From Dasyornis broadbenti (taxonomy: Eukaryota; Chordata; Aves; Passeriformes; Dasyornithidae), in assembly GCA_013397935.1 (NCBI GenBank), contig VZRN01011464.1, positions 4,201,718-4,265,717 of the forward strand: a DNA stretch of 64,000 bases. The letters are read 5' to 3'. Below, in pieces: positions 1-14,658 of the stretch. Position 1 is the stretch's first letter. Each line of letters starts with the position of its first letter. The translations under genes were made by a program, and so were the position numbers. The notes under the pieces are model-generated. The model saw only the letters and a list, made by a program, of their open reading frames with translations. It was not told the DNA's origin and did no database searches.

Positions 1-3000
1 CCCCCACTATGAGTGTATTCAGATATTTTGGGGTTTTTTTGGGTATGTGTTTTGGGGTGTATTTGGCTGTCTTAACAGAGCCATGCTTAGGTCTTTTTTG
101 AAATTATTGTAGAGGGAGAAGAAAACAGAGGTGAAGGGGATATAATTTTCAGTATTCTGTTTACTTAAAGAATTAGTAGATATTTTTTGAGGGGTGAGGA
201 GGGAGGAAGTTGTGTTTTCTCATTTAAGTGCAGGATGTACTGTGACTGTTAAACAGTGGCAAGTTTGTAGAATAGGAATTGCTGTTACTCATCGCTTTGT
301 TTCCAAGTCAAAATGTAATCTGAAGTATGAATTGAATAGTTGGTGAATGCAAATGAAAACAGTTCTTTACCTTTAGGTCTTTATTGCCTTTGGATGTGTT
401 GAGTAGTAGGCTTAGAGAGTTGTATATAGGCCTGAGTGAATGAACTAAAATTGTGTGGCGGGTACCAGGTATCGCTGGAGGAGAGGTAGAGAAGCTAGAG
501 GTGTGCATAGGTAGGTTGATAAGCTTGGCTGATTGCTATTGAAAGTCCAGAGTGTAGATGACTAAGACTGCAATTTAATAATGCCATTGACATACCTGGA
601 AACAACTTCCGCTTGGAAGGTGGAAAGTTGATTATTACCCACTCCACCACTGCCTCCCCACCTCCCGCCCGATAACAAGATAAATTCTGTAATCTGGGCA
701 CCAGTAGCAAATTTCCAGTTAGTGAAAATCAAATGTATTTAACTACTTTGCACTAGGAAGTAAGCAGGATTTCTTAATAGATCTTTTCAGTACTCTGGGT
801 GTGCACAATTAGGATTAAATTAAGTGGATAGTTTGAAAACAGGGCAGACATGTCTGTATGCCTTACCAGTAATCATATATATGTGGATATGGGGGCAAGT
901 GGGCTTCTTCCTAACACAATGTAGGTTAGCATTTTGCTACTATGGTTGCAGTGCATCCAGGAGTATACTTTTTCCTGGGTTTTTGCTGACATTGTGATTT
1001 GGGCAGAAGGAAATAAGTATAGATTACTTCCTCTTGGTGTTTCATGCTGTATGAATAGAATCAGCATGGTCTAGGTTCTGATATTTTTTGTAATGAACAT
1101 GTGTCTTACATCAAACAAGGGTTGGAAGTCAAAGTTCCACATGGAGGAAAAGAAAACAGTTTTTCTAGATTCTAGAATTTAGAAAGACCTCAATAAATGT
1201 TATTTGTTGATTTATTTTTTAATTTTAATTTACCCACAATTGACACTTCTTATGTGATGTGACATGGCAAAAGCATTCTGACATTCTCATTTCTCTTGTT
1301 TGATGTAGGTTGCCATTGTTATAGGAGAACCGAAATATGAATAGTGTGAAGCTTTAACTTCAAAAATCAGATGTTATGTTTCAATTGTTTTGTGGTGTGT
1401 GGCAGTCTTGTTTCATCTTTTGAGTTATATATCTGGCTAGCCTGTTGTCATGGAACACAGTGGATGGCTGAGAGTGGGTTTTTTTGTAATGAGTACTGTG
1501 TAGGGGATCCTCAGCTGCTGCTTGCTGGTAGTGGTGTCAAAATGATCCTGTCTAAATAATAATGATTTTTTTAACAACTTCATTACACCTAAGGTCTCTT
1601 TATACCTTTCATTCAAGAGGGCACAGGTAACTAACTTAACTGAATATTGCGTTCTGTTCAATCTGTCTAAGCTGAAACTTTTAGGTTTGGAGACGGTAAA
1701 GTACTCAAGGTGCTATTTCCTGAAGTATGAAAGGGAATTTGAATAGGTCTTATTTGAAACAGGTAGAAAAGTAGTTTTTGTAATTTTTACCTCTAGTTGG
1801 TTTTATTTTTGACATTTTTGTATTTAAGCACTTCTAACTGATTGTTTTGTGAAAATGCTACTTAAAAAAATGGGAGATAGAATGTGCTTGACTTGTAAGG
1901 ATAAAACTTAGCTGATCATAGGAAGTGCTACACCACGTTATAAAACTTGCTTTCTGCATTTTTTGAGGGTTTTGTCTTTGTTTTGTTTTTTGGTGTTTTT
2001 TTTTGTCAGGAAAAGGCACAATTTCTAAAATGCCTAAGGGCTGCTTAAAATGTATTAATTATCTACACTATACTAAATCACTGATTAAAACTAAGATACA
2101 TAGTGAAAGTCCACATACTGATGCCAGTCATGACATAGATTTTGTTCTGATTCTGGAACAGTATTAGGGATACCAGAAATACTGTATTCAACTGTAGCAC
2201 TTCAGAAATGTCCCTCTTAAAACTTTGTCTGTGTATTAGTGTGTATTTGCATAAGCCTTTCTGATTCAAATACTCTTAGTTCACCTCTTGCGTATCTGTG
2301 AAGATAGCTTTCGAATTTATAAGACAGGCATATAATCTGGAAATTTATAAAACTTTTCTCTTTTTTTACTATCTCTACATTATTTTTTTTTTTAAATCCC
2401 TGTGTATAGGTATTTTTGGAAGTGATGTTTTCTGATATCTATTTAATGAGTTTCATGCTTTTAATGCATAATTAGAAACACTAATGCTTTGTCATATATG
2501 TTATAAAATGCTTGCTCTCTTTTCAAGAGAAATCATTTGTGTCTGAAAAGGTTAAACTGGGAAAAAAGCTTTAGTAGAATCAACTAGATGGTAAACTGTT
2601 TCTTGAAGGTTCAAAACCAAGATTTAATTGGTGTAAGCGCAGGTTTGTATGGAATTCTTGTAAATTGGGTTCTTTTGAAGAAACATCAACTGTTTGGAGC
2701 ATTTATTTTCCCTAAAGTGCAATAGAGTAATTGCCTTGGAGAAAATGACCTGTAAGTGTATTGTACAGCTGATCAGTTTTAAGAAACTCTGCTCTTAGCA
2801 CTGTATTAATAGGTCATAGACAACTGTCACTTTAGATATACCATGTGCATTTTTATCATTTCAGGGTTAAATAATGGATCTGTTAGTAGTCACCTTTCAT
2901 ATTATGCTTAAATTTGCGTGTAAATGTATTTTTAAACTTTTGTTTCCATTGTTTCAGCTAGATGCTGTTAATTTGTATGTGGGGGGCACACACCAACACA

Positions 3001-6000
3001 TGACTTCATTGTGTGTGGTTATAGTCATTGAGGCCATTCATAAAGCTTCTTTTACATGGACTAAATCTTGTTGGAGCGATGTGACTGAATAGTCATTTAT
3101 TGAACTCAAACTTCAGAAGCTTCTGAAATTTTTTTAAATACTGTTCATTAAATATTATATGAAAATACAATTTTACATGAACAATCATTCAATCTAAATA
3201 TTCAGGTTTTTTGTCCCCGTCTGAGGAAATGAGCACTGTTTCTGTTGCTTCAAAGATGCCATTCTGAATTTTCATAGAGGCAGTTGAATACAGCCACAAA
3301 GCTGCTGTAGTGACCCTGGGGTATAAGAACTTGCAAACCCTGCCTAAAACTGCAGTTTTTTCAGGCAAATGAAACTAAACCAAGTCAGTTAGGCAATGCT
3401 CTGGGTTGTGTCAAATAGTTTGTGTGGTAATAAGTTCTGTTTGCTCATTTTTCAAGGACAGCAGTGTGTAAGTCTACTGTACTTATGGAATAAAGGGTTG
3501 TGTACAGATTTTGCAGAATGGTAAAGAATCGTTCAGGAGGAGCAAATGGTAATGTTGACCTTGCACCTCATGACATTTCACATGCACTCCAAATAATTTA
3601 AATAGCACGTCAAATACATACTTTGTTTTTATTCTTATATCAATACTACAGCATCTTTTGCTGTATTTAGTAATACATGTGTATATAAGTATGCATCCGT
3701 AGATAACTATATATGGATATGTCTCATGTGACTGTAGTTCATCAACCCTAGATCCTTTGGTTCTGGTTTGGATTGCATTTTACTTTACAATTTCCTTTGA
3801 AATTGCAATAGGTTCAGGGTGTTTTTCCTTGATGCTATTATAGCTAAATATAAGTTACCAGCTCTGTGAGCAGGGAGGTTAAGCAGATATTCAGATTATC
3901 TAATGTGCATACATTTGTTGATCATAAGTGCAACAAAAGTCTGAGGCTTCTATATTAATCTCTTAAAGCTATTGGTTTGTAATAAATGGAGATTATATTT
4001 TAGCTTCTTCACCAGAACTATTTAAGATTTGTGGATTTTACATCGTATACTGCTAGTTTTACTGTAGTATGCTTAGTACAAAGGGTATTTTGGCATAGGG
4101 AAAATAGTAATGCATTTCTTAGCATTGGGAAAAGGTGAAACTGTAGGAGTACCTTGGATATGCATTTCTAGAACTGAAACCAGAAAGTAGATGATGGCTT
4201 TTTCTTGGTCTTATAAAACAGCCTTCATTTAGGGAGAGGCATCAGTGTTAAAGATTAGATAAGGAACTGAGTAAAGCACAAGTTAATTACGTAGAGCAGG
4301 AGCTCTTTGTGCCATTAGGAAGTGCAGTGTTTGCATCCTGGTGTTTTCCTCAAGCTGTTGTACTCCACAATTGCTATGGTTATGCCAGCACAGGCTTGGA
4401 TAATTCAGCTCTGTGTGTTTGCCCTAAATGAAGCATGGACGTGCATTTCTATTTCTGTTAACTACCATGTGAGTGTTGCAGAGAGATTAAGATCCTTGTT
4501 TTCCTGCTTCATCTGACAAAAAAACTTGCTAATATAAACTTAACTTGTGAATTATTTGTTCAAATTTGAGCAATCAGAATGTAATTATGGAAGGGGAGCA
4601 CTTTGGCATGGCTGTGGAGTTTTTGATCTGGAACCTGGAGCCCCAGAGAGTGGCTGTATTGTTGGAGTTCTGTCTGGAATAAGACAGATGCATTCTGCAG
4701 TCTTATTCCAGTACATCTGTGCATCTTCAAGAAACCAGATTGTGTTCAGACCTGATGAGATAATACAAGTGAAAAGCCAGCAGGTTTACTAGGGAAGTTG
4801 AGAGTGCAGCAAGGTAAGGAAAGAGTTGTAAAAGCAGAAGAGCAGTCAAGTCTGTCAGGCTTTAGGACTGTCATTCTGGGTTGGAAACTTGTTTTAAAGT
4901 ACCTCTAAATACTGGTGTCAGGATGTTTCAGTCACTGAAGTTTGCATACGAAAATTGTGGTTTGTGTCCCTGAGGGTCTTGTTCTAGCTACCCTTCTGTC
5001 ATCAGCTTTAGAATGAAAAAAATTCTTACACAGCTAAAAATATCAAGCAGAGAAAAATGTTTCTCAAAAGGTACCAGATAAATAGAGGTATAAATGGATG
5101 ACCTAGTTTAGTTGACCTAATTTTTGCTCCTAACTGTCCTCCTACAAGCCAATACTATTAATTTCTTTAAAAAGTAATTTTATTGGTGTTATTTTATGGG
5201 GAGAGTTAAAAGGCAATATTGTTCTAATGGAAGTGTCTTGTGAAAGTAAAACCTAGAAGAATTGAATTATCAGCTCTAAAATCTGGCAAGGCAGTTATGT
5301 CAATGGGGGAAAATATCTGGCTATTATGAGAGGACTGAAGTGATGTTGCCTCATGGGCTACACATACCATCAGGAACAAAAACAAATAAAGAAACATGTT
5401 TCATTCATTCAGATTTCTAGAAGGAAGCATCAATAATTTTGAAGGAAATCCTGCTATAATGCTTCTGACGGTTAGTTTTCTATATTAGTTTTACTTCTGA
5501 GCTCCATTAGTTCTGCAGAAAGAATTGAATTGCCTAGTGTTAGGAATGTGCCATGGGCAGCTTCATGAATAGACTGAAAGTTTTAAGTGCTATATGGTTT
5601 GGTTGGATTGTACAATTTTTAATTTGCTAAGATTTGGAGAAATCTTAACACAGTTGTTAAGTTGTTAAAGGTATCCATATAACTTGTTCCTTCCTTTCTA
5701 TGCTTCATTTTTTACATGTTAGAGAGCAGGCCTTGATTCCTAAACATTATTGAATTTATTAGGTTTAATTGCCTGGCCTTTGCTATGATTTTTGGTGTCT
5801 AGAGTCACAGGTTGGAAAGCATCAGTCTCTAAGGGGGAGTTAATTTAGTTAAAACCATATTGCTTTAAAGAATGTATGTACTACTTTAGTCTTTCATTTA
5901 GTTATGACACTGAACTTGTCATTTTTTAAACAAACTTTTTTTTCATTAACTGTCTTTTTATGTAGCCTTGTAAGGTGTAGTTGGGTTTGTTTTTCTAAGG

Positions 6001-9000
6001 TCAGAGTACAGTGGTGTCCTCTTGAACAATTTTACATCTTGCTGCATTTGTCCTGCTGTCTTGTCATTCTTGCTGCCTCATGTGGATGACATCTGCTTTT
6101 TGTTTTTCTTCTGGAAACACACAGATGTTTTGTACTCTCTGTATGGGAAAAACAGTGTCTATGTGGATCAGTGAGAGTGGGGTTTTTGGGGGTCTGGAGA
6201 GGTAAATGACTGTATTTCAGCTGTGCAGCTGGGCTGCAGTGGGAACAAGGGGCCAAGCCTTCTTCCTCTGGGCAACTAATACAAACAATCAAAGGGAGGC
6301 TGAAAGGAATGTGGTACATAAGTGATGTCTTATGTTCCTGCTTGTACTGAGGCTGGGCAGTCAGCACCTCTGCTTTTGTTGCTATCTTTGCTATCTTTCA
6401 TATTAGCTTTACGGTCAATATCATGGATGAGAAATTAATTTCTTATACTGAGCTAGACTAGTTCTAGGTTCTGGAACAGGCCCCTGTTCCTGCATGTTTT
6501 TCCTGGACTTACTGGCATGATTTCCAGCTACTTGTCAGATTTGAGAGTCTCAGGGGCGTGTTCCAGAATTTTCATATTGTTTTCCATTGTTGATTATCTT
6601 TTTAAATATGTCTTGTCTTCCATTATGGTAGTATGGCATTATTTTTATTCTTCTGATAGTTCTTGGAGGACAGAGCTATCTTTGAACAACTGGGTCCCAA
6701 ACTGAAAGGATGTTTTGTGGGTTTCCTGTCCAAGTGTTCAGAGGACGTGTCAGTGTAGATTATGCATCACGTTTAAATGACTGATTGCTGTGGGAACTGT
6801 GCTGCTCTTGAGAAGCCTGAACAGTGTTCTACTCTGTCCTAAATGTTTCACTTTGTATTTGACTGTGTTTGACTCTGTAATGCATAACCCTGTGATGGAA
6901 CAGTCTTTTGTTTCCTGAAGTGTGCTGGTAGCATGTGTGGTACTTGGGTATAGCTTCCTACTTAGACAAATGTTCTTATTGGATTAGTTGTCCAGTTGTC
7001 TCATTGCACAAAACTGAGAGATCAATTAATATAAAAAGCAGAACAGACAGAGAAGAATAAGTGATAGGAATAGTGCACTGCTCTTAGACTGTGAATTGAC
7101 TGGGTTGGAAGTTGATGACTGGCTGCACTGTGAGTAAGTAAAATTAATCATTGAGATGTCTCAGTTTAAATTTATCATGTTCTGCATATTTGCAGTGCAT
7201 AGCTCTTTTTTGATTGTTCTTACACATGCAGAAAGTAAGTTTTAGTTCTTCCTTCATTTTCTGCTTGAATCTTTACCTTCATGCATGGGAAGCCGGATTA
7301 CAGCTGGAAGTTATGCTTTTGTTATTACTTCCTCAGGTATATTCTGATAGTTTTAGCAAATAGGTATTTGTTAATTGACATGAATACAATTGTCCAGTAG
7401 GAGTATTCAAGGGAAACATTTACCTCAGTATAAAGCTGGAAAATGAAGCTCTGTTCTGTAGGGAAGGGCATATGTGGGTTAGTTGAACTGCTTCAAGAAA
7501 CCAAGAATTCCTGCAGAGTTGAATTAATTATAAATTGCCTATAGGGCAGCACCCCTGTTGCACAGACTGCAAAAGGAAGGAAATAATCTCTTAGATACTT
7601 GGAATGGCCCCAGATAGCTCTAAGTATTCAACAGCTACTTCTAAGATTTCAATTTTAGTAGTTTAGGTGGTTGCAAAAAACTCTGTGGATTTTTATCATT
7701 ACCAAAGTATACTGTAAAATTAATTTTAACTAATTTTCTTTGAGGTTGAGTAAACAGATCTGTGATGTTAATGGACATATAGGGAACTGTATGTAAATGT
7801 TAATGGAGAAAAATGACTGATTTTAGGCAGGTAGAAGGGACTTGGAAAGAATTACAGGCACTCACTGGAATTTACTTTAGTAAAGAAATGTGATGTTTTA
7901 TAGATGCTTTATTTTTCTGTTATTTCTGCTTCATGAAGACTAGGCCCAGAAGGGAGAAATATGTGTGGTTTCCTTTATCAGCTCTTTGCTATGGAAGTGC
8001 TTTAAATGCTAACCAGGCACTTAAAGCTTTGGACATGAGTCTGCTTTTTAACGGAATGCTCTGAAATAAATTGTTATTAAGCTGCAGGTTAAGCCCTATC
8101 ACAACCTTCTCTATTTTCCTTATAAACAGAAGAACTTTTCCAGATGCTATTCCACAGAACTGCTGTGGGAATTGCCCTGGCATTCTGTACTAACACTACT
8201 ATGGTTGCTTCTTCAACTGGTGCCCTGTATTTTCTTAATATTTTGATTAAGATGATGCAATGTGAGCTCTCATTTCTTTTCCCTTTTGTGGTGAAAATGC
8301 AGCTTGCAAATTATCTAAGATGTCAACTTCCTATTTTTGTTTTTCTGAAAAGAGCAGGTGAAACTGTGGCAGAGAAGCCTAGTTGTACTTTTTACAAATT
8401 GCAGAAGTCTATAGCCTGTTATAAATTATTTAAAACGAGAGACCAATAACGCTGAGAAAATGTGTGTATCCCAAAGTCAGCAAGCTGTTGCCATAAATCA
8501 ATGTGATTTCCTAGAGGGAAAGAATATTTCCTTCTAAAATGCTGGCTAATTCATTAACTAATTCTCAAATGGAATAGCCTGAATGTGAGCTTGCATTTGG
8601 TACCTTATACGTTATTAAACGCTGTAGTATTTTTGGTGCAAAGTTATAGTAACATGTCTTTCTGGCATGGCAATTTAAAAAGCATTAGCACTGTTTAAAT
8701 TGGTGATTGTGTGAAAATGAAGCCAGCATCCTGTTTCTCCAGCCGTACAGGATACATAATGGGCTTTCCTTCCTGTGTTCATAGAAAAAGTGTTCTGTCT
8801 GGTACAGTAAGACTATATGATCATCCAGTGAAAAGTATGTGGATATGAAAACCTTAATGATGATGGTTTTAGGTCTTATGGAGAAAGGTAACCTCCAGAT
8901 ATATTAAGTGTATATGAGGCCAGGATATGTTTAGAAGTGAGAAATGCAGCAATGAAGTAAAAGGGGAATTCATGAAGGGATATAAGTAGGTAGTGAACTG

Positions 9001-9436
9001 ATTTATTTCTAGAGGCAGTACCTTTTGAACTAAAAATGACCGTGACTTTTTGTCAGGTAAAGGATCTTGTAGGGCATGTCAGGGAGGCACTGGAATTGGC
9101 TTTTGTAAATAAATGCAGAAATTAGTTTCTTCTGTTCTTTGAGTGCCACATGCTTTGGATTTTTTGGGCCATTGTGTTACTTACCACTTTAAAACCTCCA
9201 GGACTTGATGCTGAAGTCAGGACTTTCCCAAATTATGTGCTGATGGTGTTTGCATCAGTTTCCATAGTTTGCATGGAACACCTGAATAAGTGGTAAAGCA
9301 GACAATGTTTACTTCCTATCTTGGTTTTTTTCCCTCTCCTTTCCCTGCTAACAGATTTTTGTTAGTGTAGTACTGGAATATGGTGTTTATTGGTGACAAC
9401 TGAGAGGGTGGAATGTTCTTCTTATGGGAATGTACC

Positions 9437-9872
9437 TGTATTGGTTTTGCGTGGCCAGAGTTTGGTAGCAGGTGTCGGGCTACGGGGGTGGCTTCTCTGA
9501 GAAGCCATCAGAAGCTTCCCCCACATCCAACAGAGACAATGCCAGTGGCTCCAAGATGGACCCACTGCTGCCCAAGGCTGAGCCCATCAGTGATGGTGGC
9601 AGCACCTCTGGGAGGCATGGAGGAAAAGTGTTTTGGTTTGTTTTCTGTTTTTTAAGTATTTGTTTTACTTTTCATTATTTGTTGGTAATAAATTAGTATC
9701 CCAAAGTCAAATCTTTTTTGCCTGTGTTGGCCATCAGTCAGTCATTTCTCTCTGCCCTCGTCTCAGCCCATGAGCCTTGTGTTACATTTTTCTCTCCCCT
9801 GTCCAGTTGCAGAAGGGAGGGGTAGAGTGGCTTTCGTGGGCACCTGGCACCAGCCAGGGTTAGCCCACTACA
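9437..9872 (+). mobile_element. Solo LTR, avian ERVL-like (about 436 bp)
   Basis: Begins TGTATTGGTTTTGCGTGGC and ends CCCACTACA, the TG...CA ends of a long terminal repeat. The body (AAGATGGACCC, GAGCCCATCAGTGATGGTGG, CTCTCCCCTGTCCAG, GGCACCTGGCACCAGCCAGGG) matches from memory a common avian ERVL-related LTR; the family name is uncertain. An AATAAA is at 9687. The flanks GTACC (9432-9436) and GTAGC (9873-9877) look like a 5-bp target-site duplication with one mismatch, which supports both ends. No internal retroviral genes are attached, so it is a solo LTR formed by recombination. The two short ORFs inside are not genes. Confidence 0.8.
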
Positions 9873-12154
9873 GTAGCTTACCAACTTCATATGCTGGACC
9901 TGCAGATCTGTTTGAGTAGAGATCCCAACCTTTTCTCCTTCCTGTGGTTAGTAGATTTAGTGGGTATATGATTGTCATATTGTGTGGAAAGTTAAGTATA
10001 CAGAATCCTTTAATTAACAAGCTAGTCTTGAGAAAACCTCCAGAAGCAAGTAGGGTAACTTTGGTTATGCCAGGTATGTTCTGAATTTTAAGGGTATCCC
10101 AAAGGCCATGGAAGAAGGATTTTTGCAGAAAAAATGATAGAAACATTTACTTGTGTGAGCTTCCTTTTGTATTCATACTCCTGTCTTTGTCTTTAGCTTA
10201 TTGCATCTAGCTTCTGGACATTATATAAACAAGATATCCTTCAGGAATTCTGTATTTATGTCAGCTAGTTGTTGAATCATCCTACGATGTGTGTAGTTTT
10301 CCACTGGGCATAGTACTTCTGTCAGATCTTATGCTAATTGCGACATGTATTTTTGATCCATATCAACTCTCATCTCTCTTGAATGTTTAATTTTCATTTT
10401 GCTCATCTCTTTATGTTGTGGTTGGATTTTATTAACTTTTTTTTCATTTCTGCCCTCACCTTTACTCCTGTGTTTGTGCTACCTTATCCCTGGGCTGCTG
10501 GAATGATTTACTTATTTTTTTTAAAGCCTTTGGTTTTTACTGGTTTTGGATGACAGAAGCCAGTGCATGATGAGTGGAAAACCATGTGAATAAGTTTCAT
10601 ATCCTTCAACTTTGCCTTGCTTCTAGACTAGAAGCTCTTCAGAACAAGTGTTAGCTTTATACAGGTTGTCATGGATTTAATGAACTGAAGGTAAGTGATT
10701 GTCTAGAGTATAGTTTGATACACTTTTAAGCTGTGTGAGTATTGCAGGATCAGTTGTTGGATTATAAGAAGGTATATGTGTGGGGGTTTTGTCTTTTTTC
10801 TTAATTCAGTGGTCGAAGTAGAACTGGCTGGTCTGTTTGGGTCTTGATTTTTTAATTCAGAGCAGAGTAGCTTAGCCACACATTTTATTGACCTTGTTAT
10901 CCTCTTAAAGAGAGTTAAATTTATAAATGCTACCTGGCTCTGATATTCACTATGTTTTAATGATTATGGACAATGAGATTTAACCAGACTGGTTTAAATG
11001 GTCTTTGTAAGAATCTTCATTCAGCGTCTCTTACGAATTTTCCTGTTACGGTTTTTTCATTTCATCAGGAGTAATATTTCAGGGTTTGTACTGGACCAGG
11101 TAGTATTGTTTATGGATCCCTTTTCTCAAAAGAGGAACTGTAGCGTTGAGCTGTTGTGTAAGCTTGGTTATTACAGAGATTCATGGAGACCGAACCCAAT
11201 TTGAGTATTTAGAAATAAATATTGAGCCCTGACAGCTACAAGGAATGCAGTAAGTATTCAGAGGGAATAGCCCTTCCACTGGGGCCAGGATGCAATTTTC
11301 TAGTAAGTGACGTACTTGAGTGTGCTCACATCCTGTGCTATTCACCATGGTGCATCTATAAGAAGCACTTGCATCCTGATAAGACATTGTGATACTTCAC
11401 TGCTCCTGTGAATTGATTCACTTTGGCTGTAGAGTATGTGTTTCTGTATTTTGCATTTTAAAGCCAGGACTTAGCAATCCTGTATGTCTCATCCTATTAC
11501 TTGTCATGCAGTTACTGTCTCTTTAGAACAAACGTGTATTCCTGTCTGGGCTTATTAGCATTAATAGCTGTTCTGGTGTGGAATACTGATGCAGGATGCT
11601 AGAAAACGGGAATGAGAAGAAGGTAGCCTTTTAAAGGAAGTCACAATGTAACAATTAAAGAGGGCATTGCTTTAGAAAAATGCTACTGTTCTTCAAAGTC
11701 AAACTGCAGCAGCAGATACAGGTTTTGAGACTGAATTTAGCTGATGTCTTGAAAATTAATTGAGGTCTTTTAAAGGTATATCCATACCTTGTTTGGAATG
11801 CTGCCACTTCCATTAAGGGGAAATAAGATTGAGGAACTTTGAGTTTGAGTCCTACTTAACTGTGCTTAAATAGTTCTCCTTGTAGTAAATGTAGGGAGTT
11901 TTGATATTTGGAAAAGATCTTTGTTTCTCCCCAGTCCAAATTTCATGCAATATCTAGCCTGTTTTCTAGCTAGAAACACTGCAATAGGCAGTCCTCAACT
12001 TCTGTAGGAATTTAGAAGTTTGAGTTTTTTCTGACTAAAGACACATCTGTTTCCACACTGAAAAGCAAGTCACATAGTTTTCATGGCTGTAAGCAGCAAT
12101 GCAACTTGCTCCTTTTAAGCTGTTTAGTGCTATGTACCTTCATTTTTCCCAGTT

Positions 12155-12260
12155 TTCTTTTTTTGTTTGTTTTGGGGTTTTTTTTGGTTTTTGTTTGTTT
12201 GGGGTTTTTTGTTTGTTTGGTTTTTTTGTTTGCTTGTTTTTGGTTTGTTTTTTTTTTGGT
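12155..12260. repeat. T/G low-complexity tract (GTTTG)n-like
   Basis: About 105 bp of nearly pure T and G on the + strand with irregular GTTTG and GGGGTTTTTT units. The Phe/Gly/Cys-rich ORF that covers it is a translation of the tract, not a gene. Confidence 0.9.
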
Positions 12261-14074
12261 ATAAAAAAGAAGCTCCTACTTTGGTTTAGTACTTGCTATC
12301 TTACTTTGTGAAATTTTAGATTCCATTCTTCCTTATCTAACCTTTTCTGAGAGTGGCTTTGATAGATCGGAGGAAGTAACTTTGGTAATGCAACTTTCCT
12401 CATTTCCTGTATATTATCTACTTATTTTGTCATTCTGAAGAGCTGTGATGAGCAGTTTCACAAAGTTGGAGATTGAAAATTGGAGAAATGAAGCCTAATT
12501 ATGCTTTTAGATAGTGGGAATGTAAGTTCAACACTTGGTAAAATGCTATTAAGTGTATGTTTCTTGAGGGAGGTAAAGCAACATTTTGACGGAGAAGGCA
12601 GCAGAGAAGGGTAAAAGTTAGGAGATAGCTGCTCAAAAAGAGGAGTTTGTGGAGATTACATTGTGTTTTAGCGAGCTAAACCCGGAGAGGTGTTCATGGC
12701 TTATTTGTGTGCAGGTTGACAGCCTGCTGCTCTCTCCGTGAGTAATATATGTTGAACAATGTACTGAGTTGAAAGAGACAGTAAAAATATGCAAGAAGTT
12801 CTGCTTATGCCAGGAGCTGTCACCAGTATTTTACACTCAAACAAGGCTTGACTCTGGTCTCTGCAGGCAGTGGGGCTTTGTGATGCCAGTCCAGTGGCTG
12901 CCGCTCTTCTGGAGCATCCACTGACAGTGTCTCACCAAGTCACATTGTTAATTCTGTGGCTTTGCTGAAATAGGTTCTGGTTTTCCAGAATTAGAATGTG
13001 AATTTGACCACAGCTCCGAATTTTTTTTTAATGTATGTGTAAGCAGAGAAAAGAGGAATACTTGACTGAATGCTGAGTAGCATTCCTGTTCCTTGATGGG
13101 CAAGTGTGGGCTGCAGCCAGTGTCCCTAGCAAGTTAGTGTACAGACAGCATTTGCTCTGAGAGGAGGAAGGAATCACAATAAAGGAGATTAGTGTCTTAG
13201 GAAATAAGATTAAAGCAACAGAATTGGAGTAAAAGGTTAAGAGGTGAAAAACTATTAAAACTTGATGCAACAGTTAGAGAAAATCTCAATATGTAAGTGG
13301 CTGTTGTCATTGATGTTAACTATTGCCTCTGGTACGGGAAAAACAAACCAGCTGACCCTTGTCTGCGGGGGTGGGGATGAAACTCTTCTCATGTTACTTA
13401 ATTGTATCAGAAGCTGAACAGACTTTCATTAACGAAGCATGGCTCATACCAAACTTAAAGAATCCCAAAATTATAAAGAAAGAAACCCCTCTATCCTTAT
13501 CTTACAATCATGTAGATCATTAAAACCTGTCTTTCCTGTATTCCATTTGTTAGCTTCTGCAATATATGGTGGAAGGAAGCAGATAAATAGTGGTATGTGC
13601 ATTTATGGTTTTAGCTAGAGGGAAACTTCTTTAAAATCTGAAGTATGCCTTAGCATTGTATCCAAAGGGGTAACTTGCTATTCTCAACAAGATAGAAAAG
13701 CCTAGAATCTACTTTAGCTGCTTTTTCCTTTTTAAAATTATTTCTTAAAATAAGAAACCTGTGATTTCTGTTCAATCTCACTAACCCTTTAGCATTTGTA
13801 ATTTACAGGGTTTGGATCTAAACATTTAGGTACATAATTAGTGAAAATATTAGTAAAATCAGATTCCATAAACCATGAAAGAAGTTTTGCTTTATGAAGG
13901 CTACTTGTGTGCTGATGTGATGTGTTTGTGACTTGAACACAGTGAATTAGTTGAATATTAATAGTTGAGGTGTTTGCTACAATAGAATAATATGAATGTG
14001 ATTGTCTTATGCTGCCTGGAAAGGATCTCAAAATATTATTTTTTGGCTGTGTATGTTTTTATTTTTTTTTTTAG

Positions 14075-14157
14075 TGCTGTTGAAATTAGAATCTGGTACA
14101 CATGGTACAATAGGTATATTCATAACTGGGAAAGAAGATGAGTAGATGAATCTACAG
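14075..14157 (+). other. Exon-like segment A of a diverged repeated pair
   Basis: Preceded by a pyrimidine tract and TTTTTTAG, this segment reads LLKLESGTHGTIGIFITGKE before a stop at 14143-14145, and is followed by CAG/GTCAGT, which resembles a splice donor. It is clearly similar in DNA and in this frame to the segment at 14659-14747. I do not recognise the protein. It could be a tandemly duplicated fragment of an old repeat or decayed exons of a lost gene. Confidence 0.35.
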
Positions 14158-14658
14158 GTCAGTTATGTTGGTGCTGCGTACAACTGTATGTGATCAACCA
14201 ATAATGTTAGCAAGGTGGAAGAAGACATGATGTAAATAAGGCTTACAGGAAATGCTGAAGAGTTGGAATTTGGCCAGGATGTTCCCCTTGTTGCCTTTTT
14301 TTGCTGTTCTCAAGAACTACTTGTTCATTAAAATGATCAAAACAATTATCTTGGAAAGAGATGGACCAGCAAGCACAGTGTTATTGTAGGGCATATATGC
14401 ACATGGGAAATAAAACCTGTAGTTATTTCTGTATTGAGGGCAATTTTCTTGAGATTTCTTTGGATTTGCAGCATAAGAGCAGAAGGGTAAAACTGTTTGA
14501 GACTTGTTCGGGCAAATACAATCAGAGTAGAAGACAGACAATCCCTTGAAAATAACTTGGTTATAAAAAAATGAACAGTTCATGTGATCATAACTGCAGT
14601 TGTGGTGGTTGGGAGAGAACAATTAACATGAATGAGATTATATTTTTATCCTTTCCAG

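Noticed and set aside
6180..6367. A 111-residue minus-strand ORF, and a weak resemblance of GGCCAAGCCTTCTTCCTCTG to CR1
   Set aside because: The peptide has no recognisable motif, and the CR1 match is limited to about 40 bp with gaps, too weak to call a repeat.
8144..8449. A 101-residue hydrophobic ORF
   Set aside because: No family resemblance, no splice or promoter signals and no repeat match; chance ORF in AT-rich intron.
9413..9696. Two overlapping plus-strand ORFs of 74-80 residues
   Set aside because: They lie inside the solo LTR and its flanks; no retroviral or host protein resemblance.
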